Origin: Acidobacteriota bacterium
GTDB lineage: Bacteria; Acidobacteriota; UBA6911
Direction of reading: 5' to 3'
DNA length: 64,000 nucleotides
NCBI GenBank assembly: GCA_012719355.1
Contig: JAAYAM010000214.1
Coordinates: 1 to 64,000 of the forward strand
Shown here: positions 17,949 through 27,736 of the stretch, piece by piece
Position numbering within the stretch: the first letter of the stretch is position 1
Layout: every line of letters begins with the position of its first letter
Notes under the pieces: generated by a model
The model's database searches: none
What the model saw: the letters and a program-made list of their open reading frames with translations, nothing else
Told to the model about the DNA's origin: nothing
Position numbers and translations under genes: made by a program

Positions 17949-20900
17949 ATACGAAAGCGGATTTCTCCATTTTTTCTCAAGCTGGAGACGAAATCTGATC
18001 AGGCTGAAAAGAACGTTCGAGGCTGCACTGGAAAGCGGTGCCATGCAGCAGCTGGCCGCCCGGCTTTCAGGGGGGGATCGCGTTGTCTCGGTGTCGGGGA
18101 CAACGGGCGGGGCTAAGGGCATTGCCATCGCCAAAACAGTGCTCACGGAATCCCGTCCTGTTGCAGTGATAACGCCGTCAAACTCTGAAGCCCAGAACCT
18201 GGCGCAGGAACTGCAGTTCTACGTGGATCTCTTTGCCCCCGCTACGGTGAGGGTGATCCATCTTCCGAGCCCGGAGGTGGATCCTTACCGTGGCCTTTCA
18301 CCTCATCCGGAGATCTCGTCTGCCCGTGCCAAAGCCCTCTGGCAGCTTCTTCACGACGGTCCAAGAGTTTTAGTAGCATCAGCCCGGGCCGCTGCGGTAC
18401 GCCTGCACAATTCAGTACGCTTTCTGAACAACTGCCTTATGATCAGGCAGGGTGAAGAACTCGCCCCCGAGATGCTGCGCGAGCACCTTTTCGAAACAGG
18501 CTATGTCGCAGACGATCCGGTAACCGACCCTGGAGAGTTCTCGCTGCGTGGAGGAATTCTCGACGTATTCTCGCCTCACATGGAGCGGCCCTTTCGGCTG
18601 GAGTTCTTCGGGGATCAGATTGAATCCATACGCACGTTCGACGTCGACTCGCAGCGTTCAATCGAAACAGCCGTATCTGCGGAAATCATCCCGATGCGGG
18701 AATATTGCGTCCGCCGCAATCTGTTGCGCGAATGGGCCGAGAAGGCGCCGACTCTGTGGACTGCCCCTTTTCTGCACCACCTCGAAGAGGAACTGGCGCA
18801 GGCAAGCCAGGGAGAGCTGTTTCCGGCATTTGAGTTCCTCCTGCCCGCGGCCGATCCGCTGGACAAGACCCTTTTTGATTACATTCAAAACTTCCGGCTG
18901 GTCGTACTTGAGCGCGAGGTCCTCGATAATACGCTCGAAAAAATGCATGCCGAGCTTTACGAGCGGTTCGTCGACCGGATAGAAGCACACAAGCCGGTTC
19001 TCTCCCCGGAACAGATCTATGCGGAGGCGGAAGAATTCCGCAACTCGATTGACCGCTTCCCCCGGGTTGAGATCGAGGAACTGAGCCTCAGCGATTCGGG
19101 TAATTCCTCCATCTATGTCTCGTCGCAATCGACTCGGAAATATCACGGAAACCTAAAGGAAGCTATCGGCGATCTGAACAGATTCCGGGAATCAGGAGAG
19201 AAGATAGCCTTCATCTTTTCAAATCCCGGCCGCGCCGAGCGCATGAGCGACATCCTGAAAGAATACGACATACCGGCTCATCTGTGCCGCAACAATCAGC
19301 ACGAGGATGTTTTGAGCGACGGCGCCGGCACTGTGGTTCTGGGGATCGGAAAAGTTCATTCCGGCTTCTATCTTCCTGCCGTCAACCTGAGGGTGCTTTC
19401 GGGTCAGGATATTTTCGATGACGCGGATTCCGCCCTGCCCAGGAAGAGCAAAGCCGCCCAGAGGCATGTTTTCATATCGGACTTCAGGGACCTGAAGCCG
19501 GGAGACTACGTTGTCCACATAGATCACGGGATCGGACTTTTCAATGGTCTGAAAACAATCGGGATGGAAGGTGCGAGCAAGGAGTTTGTGCTGCTCACTT
19601 ACCAGAACGACGCGAAGCTGTATGTTCCGGTTGAAAGACTGGACCTGATCCAGAAATACAGCAGCATGGGCGGAACACGCCCAACCTTGGACAGGCTGGG
19701 AGGAACGAGTTGGGCGAAGACCAAATCCCGCATCAAGAAGTCGATGCGGGACATGGCTGAAGAGCTCCTCAAGCTTTATGCCCAGCGGGAAATGGTTTCG
19801 GGCTTCGCATACTCCGCCGATACGGCATGGCAGCAGGAATTTGAGGACGCTTTCGAATATGAGCTCACCAGGGATCAGATCGACGCACTTGCGGCGGTGA
19901 AGAGCGACATGGAAGCGGCGAGTCCCATGGACAGGCTGCTGTGCGGAGACGTCGGGTACGGCAAGACTGAAGTGGCCATGAGGGCGGCGTTCAAGGCGAT
20001 AATGGATGGGAAACAGGTTGCCGTCCTGGCACCCACCACTGTCCTTGCATTTCAGCACTTCAACACGCTGCAGCAGCGCTTTACCTCTTTCCCGGTACGG
20101 ATCCAGCTGCTGTCGCGTTTCCGAACTCAGAAAGAACAGAAGCAGGTTCTCGAGGATCTCGAGACGGGCCGTGTCGATATCGTCGTGGGGACCCACAGGC
20201 TTCTTTCAAAGGACGTGCGCTTCAAAGATCTCGGACTCGTCATCGTCGACGAAGAACAGCGCTTCGGCGTCTCACACAAGGAGCGCCTCAAAGCTTTGAA
20301 AACCCGCGTAGATGTCCTCACCCTCACCGCCACTCCAATCCCGAGGACACTCAACATGGCACTTCTTGGGCTGAGGGACATGTCAACGATTGAAACGCCG
20401 CCGAAGAACCGGCTGGCTATCCAGACGTCGGTCCTCAAGTACAGCCCTGACATAATTAGCTCCGCAATCGAACTGGAACTCGCCCGTAACGGACAGGTGT
20501 ATTTCGTGCATAACCGCGTCGAGACCATCTACACGGCTGCAGCCAGAGTTCAGCAGCTTGTCCCTCAGGCAAGAATCGGAGTGGCGCACGGACAGATGAG
20601 CGAGCGGGAACTCGAAAAGATCATGCTGCGGTTCGTCAGAAATGAACTGGATGTCCTGGTCTGCACCACCATCATCGAAAACGGTCTCGATATTCCCAGA
20701 GCAAACACGATGATAGTCGATCGCGCCGACCTTTACGGACTGTCGCAGTTGTACCAGCTTCGCGGCCGCGTTGGAAGAAGTGACAGGCGCGCCTATGCAT
20801 ACCTTCTGGTTCCATCGGACGAAGCCCTGTCGGAAGTCGCGCGAAAGCGGCTCGCCGCAATTCGGGAGTTCAGCGACCTCGGGACCGGATTCCGCGTCGC

Positions 20901-21483
20901 CGCACTGGATCTCGAGATCCGTGGCGCCGGGAATCTGCTCGGAGGGGAACAGCATGGGCATATCGAAGCTGTCGGCTTCGACCTGTACTGCCAGCTGCTC
21001 GAACGTACGGTGGAGGAACTCCGTGGAGAAACCCCTGAAGAGGAGATATCGACGAGCATCAACCTGAATCTCGATATACGCATTCCTCAATCCTACATTG
21101 CCGATTCAAGTCACCGCCTCCGCATGTACAAGCGCATCTCATCCGCTTCGGATGAATGGGAACTCGATGCGTTGCGGCAGGAAATGGTCGACCGGTTCGG
21201 ACAGTATCCGGAACAGGTGGAAAACCTGTTCCGCTATGCAAAACTGAGACAGGAGACGCTGGCATTGCGAATACAGTCGATCGAAAGGAACAAAGACCAG
21301 GTCTTCTTCCGCTTCATCGACAGCTCGAGAGTCGACGCGGAAAAGCTGTTGAGACTTGTGACCCGAAACAAGCGGGCAAGTTTCTCTCCGCAAGGGCTGC
21401 TGGCAATGGAACTGTCCGACGATCAGCCGGACCGGCTCTTCAACGCCATCAACAAGGTCCTTTCGGAGATACGAATCCGGTGA
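17905..21483 (+). CDS. mfd: Transcription-repair coupling factor Mfd
   Basis: Displaces RNA polymerase stalled at DNA damage and recruits UvrA. It shows the UvrB-like N-terminal part, the CarD-like polymerase interaction domain ([20 protein letters not shown]), the RecG-like translocase with Walker [16 protein letters not shown] and [10 protein letters not shown], motif VI region [17 protein letters not shown], and the C-terminal TRCF domain. Start uncertain: TTG at 17905 overlaps rfaE2 by 44 bases; ATG at 18043 would drop residues that look homologous ([12 protein letters not shown]). An in-frame CTG at 17995-17997 has GGAG seven bases upstream and may be the true start. Length is about 1146 to 1192 residues. 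Confidence 0.95.
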   Translation: MKRSSPVSENAGRYRYESGFLHFFSSWRRNLIRLKRTFEAALESGAMQQLAARLSGGDRVVSVSGTTGGAKGIAIAKTVLTESRPVAVITPSNSEAQNLAQELQFYVDLFAPATVRVIHLPSPEVDPYRGLSPHPEISSARAKALWQLLHDGPRVLVASARAAAVRLHNSVRFLNNCLMIRQGEELAPEMLREHLFETGYVADDPVTDPGEFSLRGGILDVFSPHMERPFRLEFFGDQIESIRTFDVDSQRSIETAVSAEIIPMREYCVRRNLLREWAEKAPTLWTAPFLHHLEEELAQASQGELFPAFEFLLPAADPLDKTLFDYIQNFRLVVLEREVLDNTLEKMHAELYERFVDRIEAHKPVLSPEQIYAEAEEFRNSIDRFPRVEIEELSLSDSGNSSIYVSSQSTRKYHGNLKEAIGDLNRFRESGEKIAFIFSNPGRAERMSDILKEYDIPAHLCRNNQHEDVLSDGAGTVVLGIGKVHSGFYLPAVNLRVLSGQDIFDDADSALPRKSKAAQRHVFISDFRDLKPGDYVVHIDHGIGLFNGLKTIGMEGASKEFVLLTYQNDAKLYVPVERLDLIQKYSSMGGTRPTLDRLGGTSWAKTKSRIKKSMRDMAEELLKLYAQREMVSGFAYSADTAWQQEFEDAFEYELTRDQIDALAAVKSDMEAASPMDRLLCGDVGYGKTEVAMRAAFKAIMDGKQVAVLAPTTVLAFQHFNTLQQRFTSFPVRIQLLSRFRTQKEQKQVLEDLETGRVDIVVGTHRLLSKDVRFKDLGLVIVDEEQRFGVSHKERLKALKTRVDVLTLTATPIPRTLNMALLGLRDMSTIETPPKNRLAIQTSVLKYSPDIISSAIELELARNGQVYFVHNRVETIYTAAARVQQLVPQARIGVAHGQMSERELEKIMLRFVRNELDVLVCTTIIENGLDIPRANTMIVDRADLYGLSQLYQLRGRVGRSDRRAYAYLLVPSDEALSEVARKRLAAIREFSDLGTGFRVAALDLEIRGAGNLLGGEQHGHIEAVGFDLYCQLLERTVEELRGETPEEEISTSINLNLDIRIPQSYIADSSHRLRMYKRISSASDEWELDALRQEMVDRFGQYPEQVENLFRYAKLRQETLALRIQSIERNKDQVFFRFIDSSRVDAEKLLRLVTRNKRASFSPQGLLAMELSDDQPDRLFNAINKVLSEIRIR

Positions 21484-21573
21484 ACCAACTATAGATACCG
21501 TATTTCTAGACCTGAAACCCGGAACCCGGTATTATTACGTACACTTCAATACTAATAAAAGGGAAGTTTTTCG

Positions 21574-22539
21574 ATGAAAAAGCTAACTTGGCTCGCTCCG
21601 TTGTTTTTCGGTTTGGGTTTTCTCTATGCTACGCAGGCTAAAACCGTAGACAGGATTTTGGTCCAGGTAAACGATGACATAATCACCCAGTCGGAACTGA
21701 ACCGAGAGATGGAACAGGTACGTCGCGAGATGGCAGCCAGGTACACAGGAGATCAACTTGAGCAGATGGTCCGACAGGCGGAAAAGGCAACGCTGGAGGG
21801 CCTGATAAATCAGAAATTGCTCTACCAGAAGGCAATGGAACTTGAAATGGACGACAGCCACGTCGATTCCAGAGTGGCGAATATTATCCAGCAGATCATG
21901 AAGGAATACCAGATCAAGGACACCGAGACGCTGGAGGCCCAGCTGGAACAGCAGGGGTCAAGCCTGAGAGAACTGAGAGAGAACCTAAGAAAAAGGACCA
22001 TTGTCGAGGATCTGATCGGTGCCTTTGTCGGGTCCCGCATCACTCTACTGACCCCGGAAATCGAGAAATACTACAAGGACCATCAGAGTGACTTCGCGAC
22101 TCCGGAAGAAGTAACCCTCAGTGAGCTGATTGTATCGGAAGGAAGCGATACGGCCAGTCTGGAACGCGCCAACGCCCTCTACCAACGCCTGCAGAAGGGT
22201 GAATCCTTCCCTACTTTGGCCACCCAGTACTCCAAAGGCCGCACCGCATCCAAGGGAGGAGCCAGCGGCACCTACCTCGTATCGAAACTCAATGCCGCGA
22301 CCGTCAAGGCCATAGCAGGTTTGAAGGAAGGCGAGATTTCCACACCACAGAAGGTGAGCGAAGGCTATATTATCTACCGTATCGATGCACACAAGGAGGC
22401 CAGCGTCCGGCCCTTTGAAGAAGTCAAGGACGAGATCAAGAACCGCCTTTATGAGAAGAAGTTCAATCCCGAACTGGAGCGCTTTATCACTCAGTTGAAG
22501 GAAGACGCCTACATCCAGATCTTCTCGGAAATCAAATAA
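21574..22539 (+). CDS. SurA-like periplasmic peptidyl-prolyl isomerase/chaperone
   Basis: A 321-residue exported protein: signal peptide about residues 1-22 (MKKLTWLAPLFFGLGFLYA), SurA N-terminal-like segment (VDRILVQVNDDIITQSELNRE), a long helical chaperone region, then one parvulin/PpiC domain (about 185-285, with LASQYS-like FPTLATQYSKGRTASKGG and GEISTPQKVSEGYIIYRI). It would help outer membrane proteins fold. It has only one parvulin domain, against two in E. coli SurA. AAAGGGAAG lies upstream of the ATG. A hairpin follows at 22579. Confidence 0.88.
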   Translation: MKKLTWLAPLFFGLGFLYATQAKTVDRILVQVNDDIITQSELNREMEQVRREMAARYTGDQLEQMVRQAEKATLEGLINQKLLYQKAMELEMDDSHVDSRVANIIQQIMKEYQIKDTETLEAQLEQQGSSLRELRENLRKRTIVEDLIGAFVGSRITLLTPEIEKYYKDHQSDFATPEEVTLSELIVSEGSDTASLERANALYQRLQKGESFPTLATQYSKGRTASKGGASGTYLVSKLNAATVKAIAGLKEGEISTPQKVSEGYIIYRIDAHKEASVRPFEEVKDEIKNRLYEKKFNPELERFITQLKEDAYIQIFSEIK

Positions 22540-22578
22540 CCCGATTCTTGGTTGGAGAGAGGTAGGGGATAAACGTTT

Positions 22579-22600
22579 GGACGGCTCCGTGGAGCCGTCC
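22579..22600 (+). terminator. Hairpin after the surA-like gene
   Basis: A 10-bp perfect inverted repeat (GGACGGCTCC, GT, GGAGCCGTCC) 39 bases after the stop. There is no T tract, so intrinsic termination is not certain; it may instead protect the mRNA 3' end. Confidence 0.45.
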
Positions 22601-22987
22601 GGCCATTATCACTACCGTTTCTGACTTACAGAGCCAGAATCCGGCCAAGCCTGGCCCGAACTCAGCTCAACTACCAAAAAGGTCCCTGGCATCGCGGGAA
22701 GGGGCCGCGATAATCTCTTTAGCACTTGAGCCTCGCTCTGGGGCCAGAGCTTGGATAACGGAAAATTCCTCTATTCCCAAGCATCTTTCATGCCAGATCG
22801 CCGTCATCTGCGCTCACTGGATAAGTACCGTTATCACAGCAATTTACGTCACATTGCCCTCTCCCTTCATGCGGCTTCTCTTCCCTCACATTCAAAAAAT
22901 TGGATCGATTGATGGGAAATTTGGAGTCTTTTGGCCCCGCTGTGCCTTGGAACTCTTGAACTCGGAGGGGAAAAAGCCTGGCGAGAG

Positions 22988-23011
22988 GCGGGCTCCGGCG
23001 AGGGAGCCCGC
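22988..23011 (-). terminator. Hairpin downstream of pckA
   Basis: GCGGGCTCC (22988-22996) pairs with GGAGCCCGC (23003-23011), 23 bases past the pckA stop. On the minus strand a CTTTTTCC run follows about 12 bases later, so it is a moderate terminator candidate. Confidence 0.5.
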
Positions 23012-23033
23012 ACAAAGACAGAGAGATATGGCC

Positions 23034-24698
23034 TTACCTGACCGCGGTGAACGAAGTCAGACGCTTCGGTCCAAATTCCTGGATGTGCTTCGGACAGCCG
23101 GAGCTCATCAACTTGAAGTTGTCGATGAAGCGGGCGGCCAGCGCATCGTACTTGCGGTAGTATTCCTCCCGGCTTCCCCAGGTGTTTGCGGGATCAAGTA
23201 TTTCAGAGGGGACTTCCGGACAAGCCTTGGGCACTTCGAACCCGAAAACCGGATCCTTCTGATACTCCATTTCCAGAAGGGTGCCGCTCAATGCTGCGTT
23301 CAGCAGTGCTCTGGTATAACGGATGCTGATGCGCTTCCCGACACCGAAGGGGCCGCCGGTCCAGCCGGTATTCACCAGCCAGCAGTTGGCGCCGTATCTG
23401 ATGATGCGCGCCTTGAGCATCTCGGCATACGTGTAGGGCGTGTGAACCATGAATGGGCCACCGAAGCAGGTGCTGAACGTGATCTCCGGCTCCGTACCGA
23501 GTCCAATCTCGGTTCCGGCGATTTTGCTCGTATAGCCTGAAATGAAGTGATAAATCGCCTGGTCCGGGCTCAATTTCGAAATCGGAGGCATTACGCCTGA
23601 AGCATCGCAGGTAAGAAAAATCACATTCCTCGGATGTCCCGCCATCTTGGCCGGCAGCGCATTGTCGATGTATTCAAGAGGATAGGCGGCGCGCGTATTC
23701 TCAGTGATTATGTCGTCATTCAGGTCGAGGTAACGCGTCATGGGGTCATAGACCACGTTCTCAAGGATGGTGCCGAATCTGCGGGTACACGCGTAAATCT
23801 GCGGCTCGGCATCTTCCGAAAGACGGATCACCTTGGCATAACACCCGCCCTCGAAATTGAAGATCCCGTTATCGCTCCAGCCATGCTCGTCATCGCCGAT
23901 CAGCTGCCGACCCGGATCGGCCGAAAGCGTCGTCTTCCCGGTCCCGGAGAGCCCGAAGAAGAGCGCAACGTCGCCGTCGGGACCCACATTTGCCGAGCAA
24001 TGCATCGGCAGCACTCCCTCGGTCGGCAGAAGATAGTTCATGACCGTGAAGATCGTCTTCTTGATTTCCCCACCATACGCCGACCCGCCGATAATCGCGA
24101 GTCTTTCCGCGAAATTCAAAATGATGAACGTATCTGTGCGAGTATTATCAACATTGGGATTGGCCTGGAAAGATGGCGCGCAGATTACCGTAAAATCCGG
24201 GATGTGGCGCCTCATCTCATCCAGAGTCTTGAGGTTGATGAACATCGTGCGGGCGAACAGGCTGTGCCAGGCTTTCTCGGTGATTATCCGAACCGGCATC
24301 CGGTACTCCGGATCCGAACCAGCATAGCAGTCCTGAACAAACAGGTCGCGCCCCTGAAGATAGCCCTGAAGGCGCGCATGTAGCGCGCTGAAATTGTCAG
24401 GGTTGAACGGGCGATTGTACTGGCCCCACCATATGCCGTCCCGGTTCGTCTGTTCCATGACCACGAATTTGTCTGCAGCAGCTCTTGCCGTGTGTTTGGC
24501 GGTGCTGACCAGAAACGGTCCCGCGTGGGCAAGACGCCCTTCCCCGCGGAAGACCGCCTCTTCATAAAGTGCGGGCGTGGGAAGATTCCAGTAGACCCTG
24601 TGCAGGTTTGTCAACCCGTGGTTCAACAGCCCGAATGCGCTGGCTCCCATCCCGGCTTCCTTCGCAGCCGGGGATGGAATATCAAGATAAAGATTCAT
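23034..24698 (-). CDS. pckA: Phosphoenolpyruvate carboxykinase (ATP)
   Basis: Interconverts oxaloacetate plus ATP with phosphoenolpyruvate plus CO2. The ATP-type Walker A GLSGTGKTTLSADP is at about residues 249-262, followed by LIGDDEHGWSDNGIFNFEGGCYAK; other landmarks are RTDTFIILNFAERLAIIGGSAYGGEIKK and GPFGVGKRISIRYTRALL. The ATG at 24698 overlaps the aminotransferase stop as ATGA, giving 554 residues, in the normal 520-550 range with a slight surplus. The partner gene makes or uses oxaloacetate, the PEPCK substrate, so the pair links amino acids with gluconeogenesis or anaplerosis. Confidence 0.96.
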   Translation of the reverse strand: MNLYLDIPSPAAKEAGMGASAFGLLNHGLTNLHRVYWNLPTPALYEEAVFRGEGRLAHAGPFLVSTAKHTARAAADKFVVMEQTNRDGIWWGQYNRPFNPDNFSALHARLQGYLQGRDLFVQDCYAGSDPEYRMPVRIITEKAWHSLFARTMFINLKTLDEMRRHIPDFTVICAPSFQANPNVDNTRTDTFIILNFAERLAIIGGSAYGGEIKKTIFTVMNYLLPTEGVLPMHCSANVGPDGDVALFFGLSGTGKTTLSADPGRQLIGDDEHGWSDNGIFNFEGGCYAKVIRLSEDAEPQIYACTRRFGTILENVVYDPMTRYLDLNDDIITENTRAAYPLEYIDNALPAKMAGHPRNVIFLTCDASGVMPPISKLSPDQAIYHFISGYTSKIAGTEIGLGTEPEITFSTCFGGPFMVHTPYTYAEMLKARIIRYGANCWLVNTGWTGGPFGVGKRISIRYTRALLNAALSGTLLEMEYQKDPVFGFEVPKACPEVPSEILDPANTWGSREEYYRKYDALAARFIDNFKLMSSGCPKHIQEFGPKRLTSFTAVR

Positions 24699-25912
24699 AC
24701 CCAATCCCTCACTAGTTTTCTTTCGCCCAGATATAGCTCATTTGGAGAGTTCGGATCGAGGGCCCATTTGATCCGCTCCATCCCCTCCATGGTGTCTTTG
24801 ATCGTCCCGCAGAAGCTGATCCGGAGATGGCCTTCCATCCCAAAGTCTACCCCGGGCATAACCAGGACTCTAACCTTCTCCAGAAGGAATTCGGCCAGCT
24901 TCCTCGAATCTTTCATGTAAGCGCTGAAATCAGGGAAGGAATAGAAGGTCCCGGATGGTTTTCTCACATGCACTCCGTCCATCGACTCCAGGCGCTCAAC
25001 CAGGACGTTGCGGTTGTTCTGCAGACTCATCCGAAGGCTCTCTACTGAATTCTGGACGCCGTTCAGTGCGCCGACGGCCGCCCACTGGGCAGGAGCGGAG
25101 GGACCTGAAGTCTGCTGCGACTGAATGTTGGTCATGGCAGCAACAACTTCCTTGTTGGCTATTGCCCAGCCGATCCGGAATCCCGTCATCGCGTACATCT
25201 TGGAAACGCAGTTCACCACTATGAGCTTTGAGCTTTCGGTGTGGTTCGTCGCATAGTGGTAGCAGTTGACCGGCGTGATGTCATCGAAGATCAACCTGTT
25301 GTAGGTGTCATCCATGATGAGGTAGAGGTTCTTCTTCTCGCAAAGCCTCACTACCTCGGCGATGAAGTCTTCCGAATACACAGCACCGGAGGGATTATTC
25401 GGGCTATTGAGAATGATGGCCTTGGTGTACTGGCCGACCGCATCGGCGATTTCCTGCACCGTCGGCTGAAAAGATCCGTCCTCGGCCTTGACCGGCACCG
25501 GGATTCCCCCGGCAAGCTTCACCATTTCGGGATAGCTGACCCAGTAAGGAGTCGGATAGATCACCTCGTCCTTGGGCTCGAGGATCGTATAAAGAGCCAC
25601 CATTATCGCCTGCTTCGCACCGTTTGATGCAATCACATTCTTCGGTGAAACGAGCTTGTCATAGTGCTCTTCGGTATAACGGATAATCGCCTTCTTCAAA
25701 GCAACAATGCCGTCTGCAGGAGTGTAGCGGACTTCTCCCGTGTTGACCATGGCGGTGCAGTTGATGATCGCGTCGATAGGGGCTCTGCTCTTGGGCTCCC
25801 CTCCGCCGAGGTGAATGATCGGTTCACCCTTTTCCCTCAGCAACGCGGCTGTTTCGTTCAGCTTCAGAGTAGGTGATTCTTTAATGGATCTCGCAAGTTG
25901 ACTGATGCTCAC
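24695..25912 (-). CDS. Aspartate/aromatic aminotransferase, class I (AspB type)
   Basis: PLP transaminase of 405 residues. It shows IIHLGGGEPKSRAP, the PLP-site asparagine in LNSPNNPSGAVY, the aspartate in LIMDDTYNRLIF, and the lysine region NCVSKMYAMTGFRIGWAIA; the final arginine region is GVDFGMEGHLRISFCG. Aspartate:2-oxoglutarate activity is most likely because the gene is translationally coupled to pckA, which uses oxaloacetate. The start codon is GTG at 25912 with AAGGGGG eleven bases upstream. Other substrates (prephenate, aromatic acids) cannot be excluded. Confidence 0.88.
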   Translation of the reverse strand: MSISQLARSIKESPTLKLNETAALLREKGEPIIHLGGGEPKSRAPIDAIINCTAMVNTGEVRYTPADGIVALKKAIIRYTEEHYDKLVSPKNVIASNGAKQAIMVALYTILEPKDEVIYPTPYWVSYPEMVKLAGGIPVPVKAEDGSFQPTVQEIADAVGQYTKAIILNSPNNPSGAVYSEDFIAEVVRLCEKKNLYLIMDDTYNRLIFDDITPVNCYHYATNHTESSKLIVVNCVSKMYAMTGFRIGWAIANKEVVAAMTNIQSQQTSGPSAPAQWAAVGALNGVQNSVESLRMSLQNNRNVLVERLESMDGVHVRKPSGTFYSFPDFSAYMKDSRKLAEFLLEKVRVLVMPGVDFGMEGHLRISFCGTIKDTMEGMERIKWALDPNSPNELYLGERKLVRDWV

Positions 25913-26119
25913 AGAATTAAAAACCCCCTTCGGTATGGGTTCATGAAACGGTTAAACGCAGATTGGTAAGTATACGGGACAGAGGGGCCCTTCACGCAAG
26001 GGAAAACTTTCTCAGAGCTACGCACTTCCCGTCCTGCGGTTCGCTCGACTGCCTTTTCTTCTTCCTTCCACGCTTTCGTAAGATCCTGTATAGTACATGA
26101 CGATTTTGTAGAGACTCAT

Positions 26120-27649
26120 ATGCGCGATGCCGAGAGTGAGACAAAGAAGCTGGCGACACTCCTCGAGATGAACCACGCTCTTTCCGGTACGCTCAATCTC
26201 AAGCACTCCCTGCACAAGGTCCTGGAAATCCTCGAACACCGCCATGGCGTGTTTCGAAGCGCCGTCACGCTCCTTAATTCCGACTCCGAGCTCTACATCG
26301 AAGCTTCCAACGGTATTACGGCCCAGGGACAGCGGGCCCTGTACAAGTTGGGAGAAGGGGTGACGGGAAGAGTGGTAGAAAGCGGGAAACCGGTCGTAAT
26401 CCCGCAGGCGAGCCGTGAACCCATGCTGCTGAACCGCGCCGCTCAGCGCAAGGGACTCAAACAGGAACTCAGCTTCATCTGCGTCCCTATCGTGTTGGGC
26501 CGCAAGACTGTCGGAGCGCTTGCGGTGGACCTGGTTTTCAGGGAAGGCCGGGACTACGACAGGTCTTTGAAGTTCCTGCGAGTGATCGCGTCCATGATCG
26601 GCCAGGCCGTCAGGGTCGAGCGGCTTGTTGAGGCTGAGACGAAAAGACTGGTCGACGAAAACATCCACCTGCGCGAAGAACTCCGGGAACGCTACGATTT
26701 CTCTAACATGGTAGGTGGCAGCGGCAGCATGCGCCATGTGTACGAGCAGATTGCGCAGGTGGCGGGAACTGGCACCACGGTACTGATAAGGGGAGAATCC
26801 GGAACCGGCAAGGAACTGATCGCGCACGCCATACACTATAATTCCCCACGGGCGAAGAAACCCTTCGTCAAGGTTAGCTGCGCCGCACTCCCCGATACCC
26901 TGATCGAATCCGAACTCTTCGGTTATGAAAAAGGAGCTTTCACCGGTGCCCAGGGACGCAAGCCTGGGCGGTTCGAAATGGCTGAAGGGGGGACTCTGTT
27001 CCTGGACGAAATCGGCGACCTGAACCTCACAACCCAGATCAAGCTGTTGAGGGTCATCCAGGAGCGGGAATTTGAGCGTCTCGGCGGCACAGAAACAATC
27101 AAGGTCAAGGTACGGCTGATCGCCGCCACAAACAAGGATCTCGAGAAGGCCATCACCGACGGAAGTTTTCGCGAAGACCTGTACTACCGGCTGAACGTAT
27201 TCACCATTTTTGTCCCGCCGCTGCGCGAGAGAAAGCCGGACGTCATGGCGCTGGCGGACTATTTCCTCGAAAAATTCACCAAGGAACACAGGAAGAGTAT
27301 CAGGCGCATATCGACGCCGGCCATAGATATGCTGATGAGCTATCACTGGCCCGGGAATGTCCGGGAGCTCGAAAACGCAATTGAACGGGCTGTGCTGATA
27401 TGCGACGGGACGGTGGTGCACGCGCACCATCTCCCTCCCACTCTCCAAACGGCCGAATCATCCGGCACCATAGTCAAGGTGTCGCTCAATGACGCCGTAA
27501 CATCGTATGAGAAAGACTTGATTCTGGACGCACTAAAAACCACACGGGGAAACTGCAGCAGGGCCGCCCGCCTGCTCGGCACCACGGAACGTATTCTAAA
27601 CTACAAGGTGAAGAAATACCGGATTGCCCCCTCCCGTTTCAAGAAATAG
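26120..27649 (+). CDS. NifA-like sigma-54 activator (GAF-AAA-Fis)
   Basis: A 509-residue enhancer-binding protein. The N-terminal GAF domain (about 20-165) senses a signal; the AAA+ domain (about 196-430) has Walker A GESGTGKE (225-232) and the sigma-54 contact loop GAFTGA (272-277); a Fis-type helix-turn-helix ends the protein (NCSRAARLLGTTERILNYKVKKY). There is no receiver domain, so activity is not set by a partner kinase. The overall order resembles NifA. No nif gene is visible; the gene lies between aspartate aminotransferase and gltBD, so control of nitrogen assimilation is inferred. I found no convincing -24/-12 promoter in the neighbouring gaps. Confidence 0.88.
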   Translation: MRDAESETKKLATLLEMNHALSGTLNLKHSLHKVLEILEHRHGVFRSAVTLLNSDSELYIEASNGITAQGQRALYKLGEGVTGRVVESGKPVVIPQASREPMLLNRAAQRKGLKQELSFICVPIVLGRKTVGALAVDLVFREGRDYDRSLKFLRVIASMIGQAVRVERLVEAETKRLVDENIHLREELRERYDFSNMVGGSGSMRHVYEQIAQVAGTGTTVLIRGESGTGKELIAHAIHYNSPRAKKPFVKVSCAALPDTLIESELFGYEKGAFTGAQGRKPGRFEMAEGGTLFLDEIGDLNLTTQIKLLRVIQEREFERLGGTETIKVKVRLIAATNKDLEKAITDGSFREDLYYRLNVFTIFVPPLRERKPDVMALADYFLEKFTKEHRKSIRRISTPAIDMLMSYHWPGNVRELENAIERAVLICDGTVVHAHHLPPTLQTAESSGTIVKVSLNDAVTSYEKDLILDALKTTRGNCSRAARLLGTTERILNYKVKKYRIAPSRFKK

Positions 27650-27736
27650 CCCGGCATATTGAATCTGGGGTGTAAAGCATCTACCGTTTTTTGGGGACGA
27701 CAGGGGCGTCAGGCCCTGAAAGAAAGTAGAGGGTGA

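Larger units (their letters stand above)
22540..23033. other. Gene-free gap between surA-like gene and pckA
   Basis: About 490 bp between convergent genes. It holds two GC-rich hairpins, one near each end (22579-22600 and 22988-23011), and otherwise no gene, RNA or repeat that I can support. Short reading frames here lack ribosome binding sites and family signals. Confidence 0.6.

Noticed and set aside
19219-20196. Open frame of 325 codons on the minus strand within mfd
   Set aside because: Antisense shadow of the Mfd translocase domain.
22800-23000. Possible small RNA or riboswitch in the gap before pckA's end
   Set aside because: Only two simple hairpins are seen; no conserved core of a known RNA class can be recognised.
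26018-27448. Long open frame of 476 codons on the minus strand
   Set aside because: It lies wholly antisense to the sigma-54 activator, whose motifs are unmistakable, and its translation shows no family signal.
27700-27720. Inverted CAGGG/CCCTG pair before gltB, considered as an attenuator or operator
   Set aside because: The stem is only five bases and there is no T tract or leader peptide.
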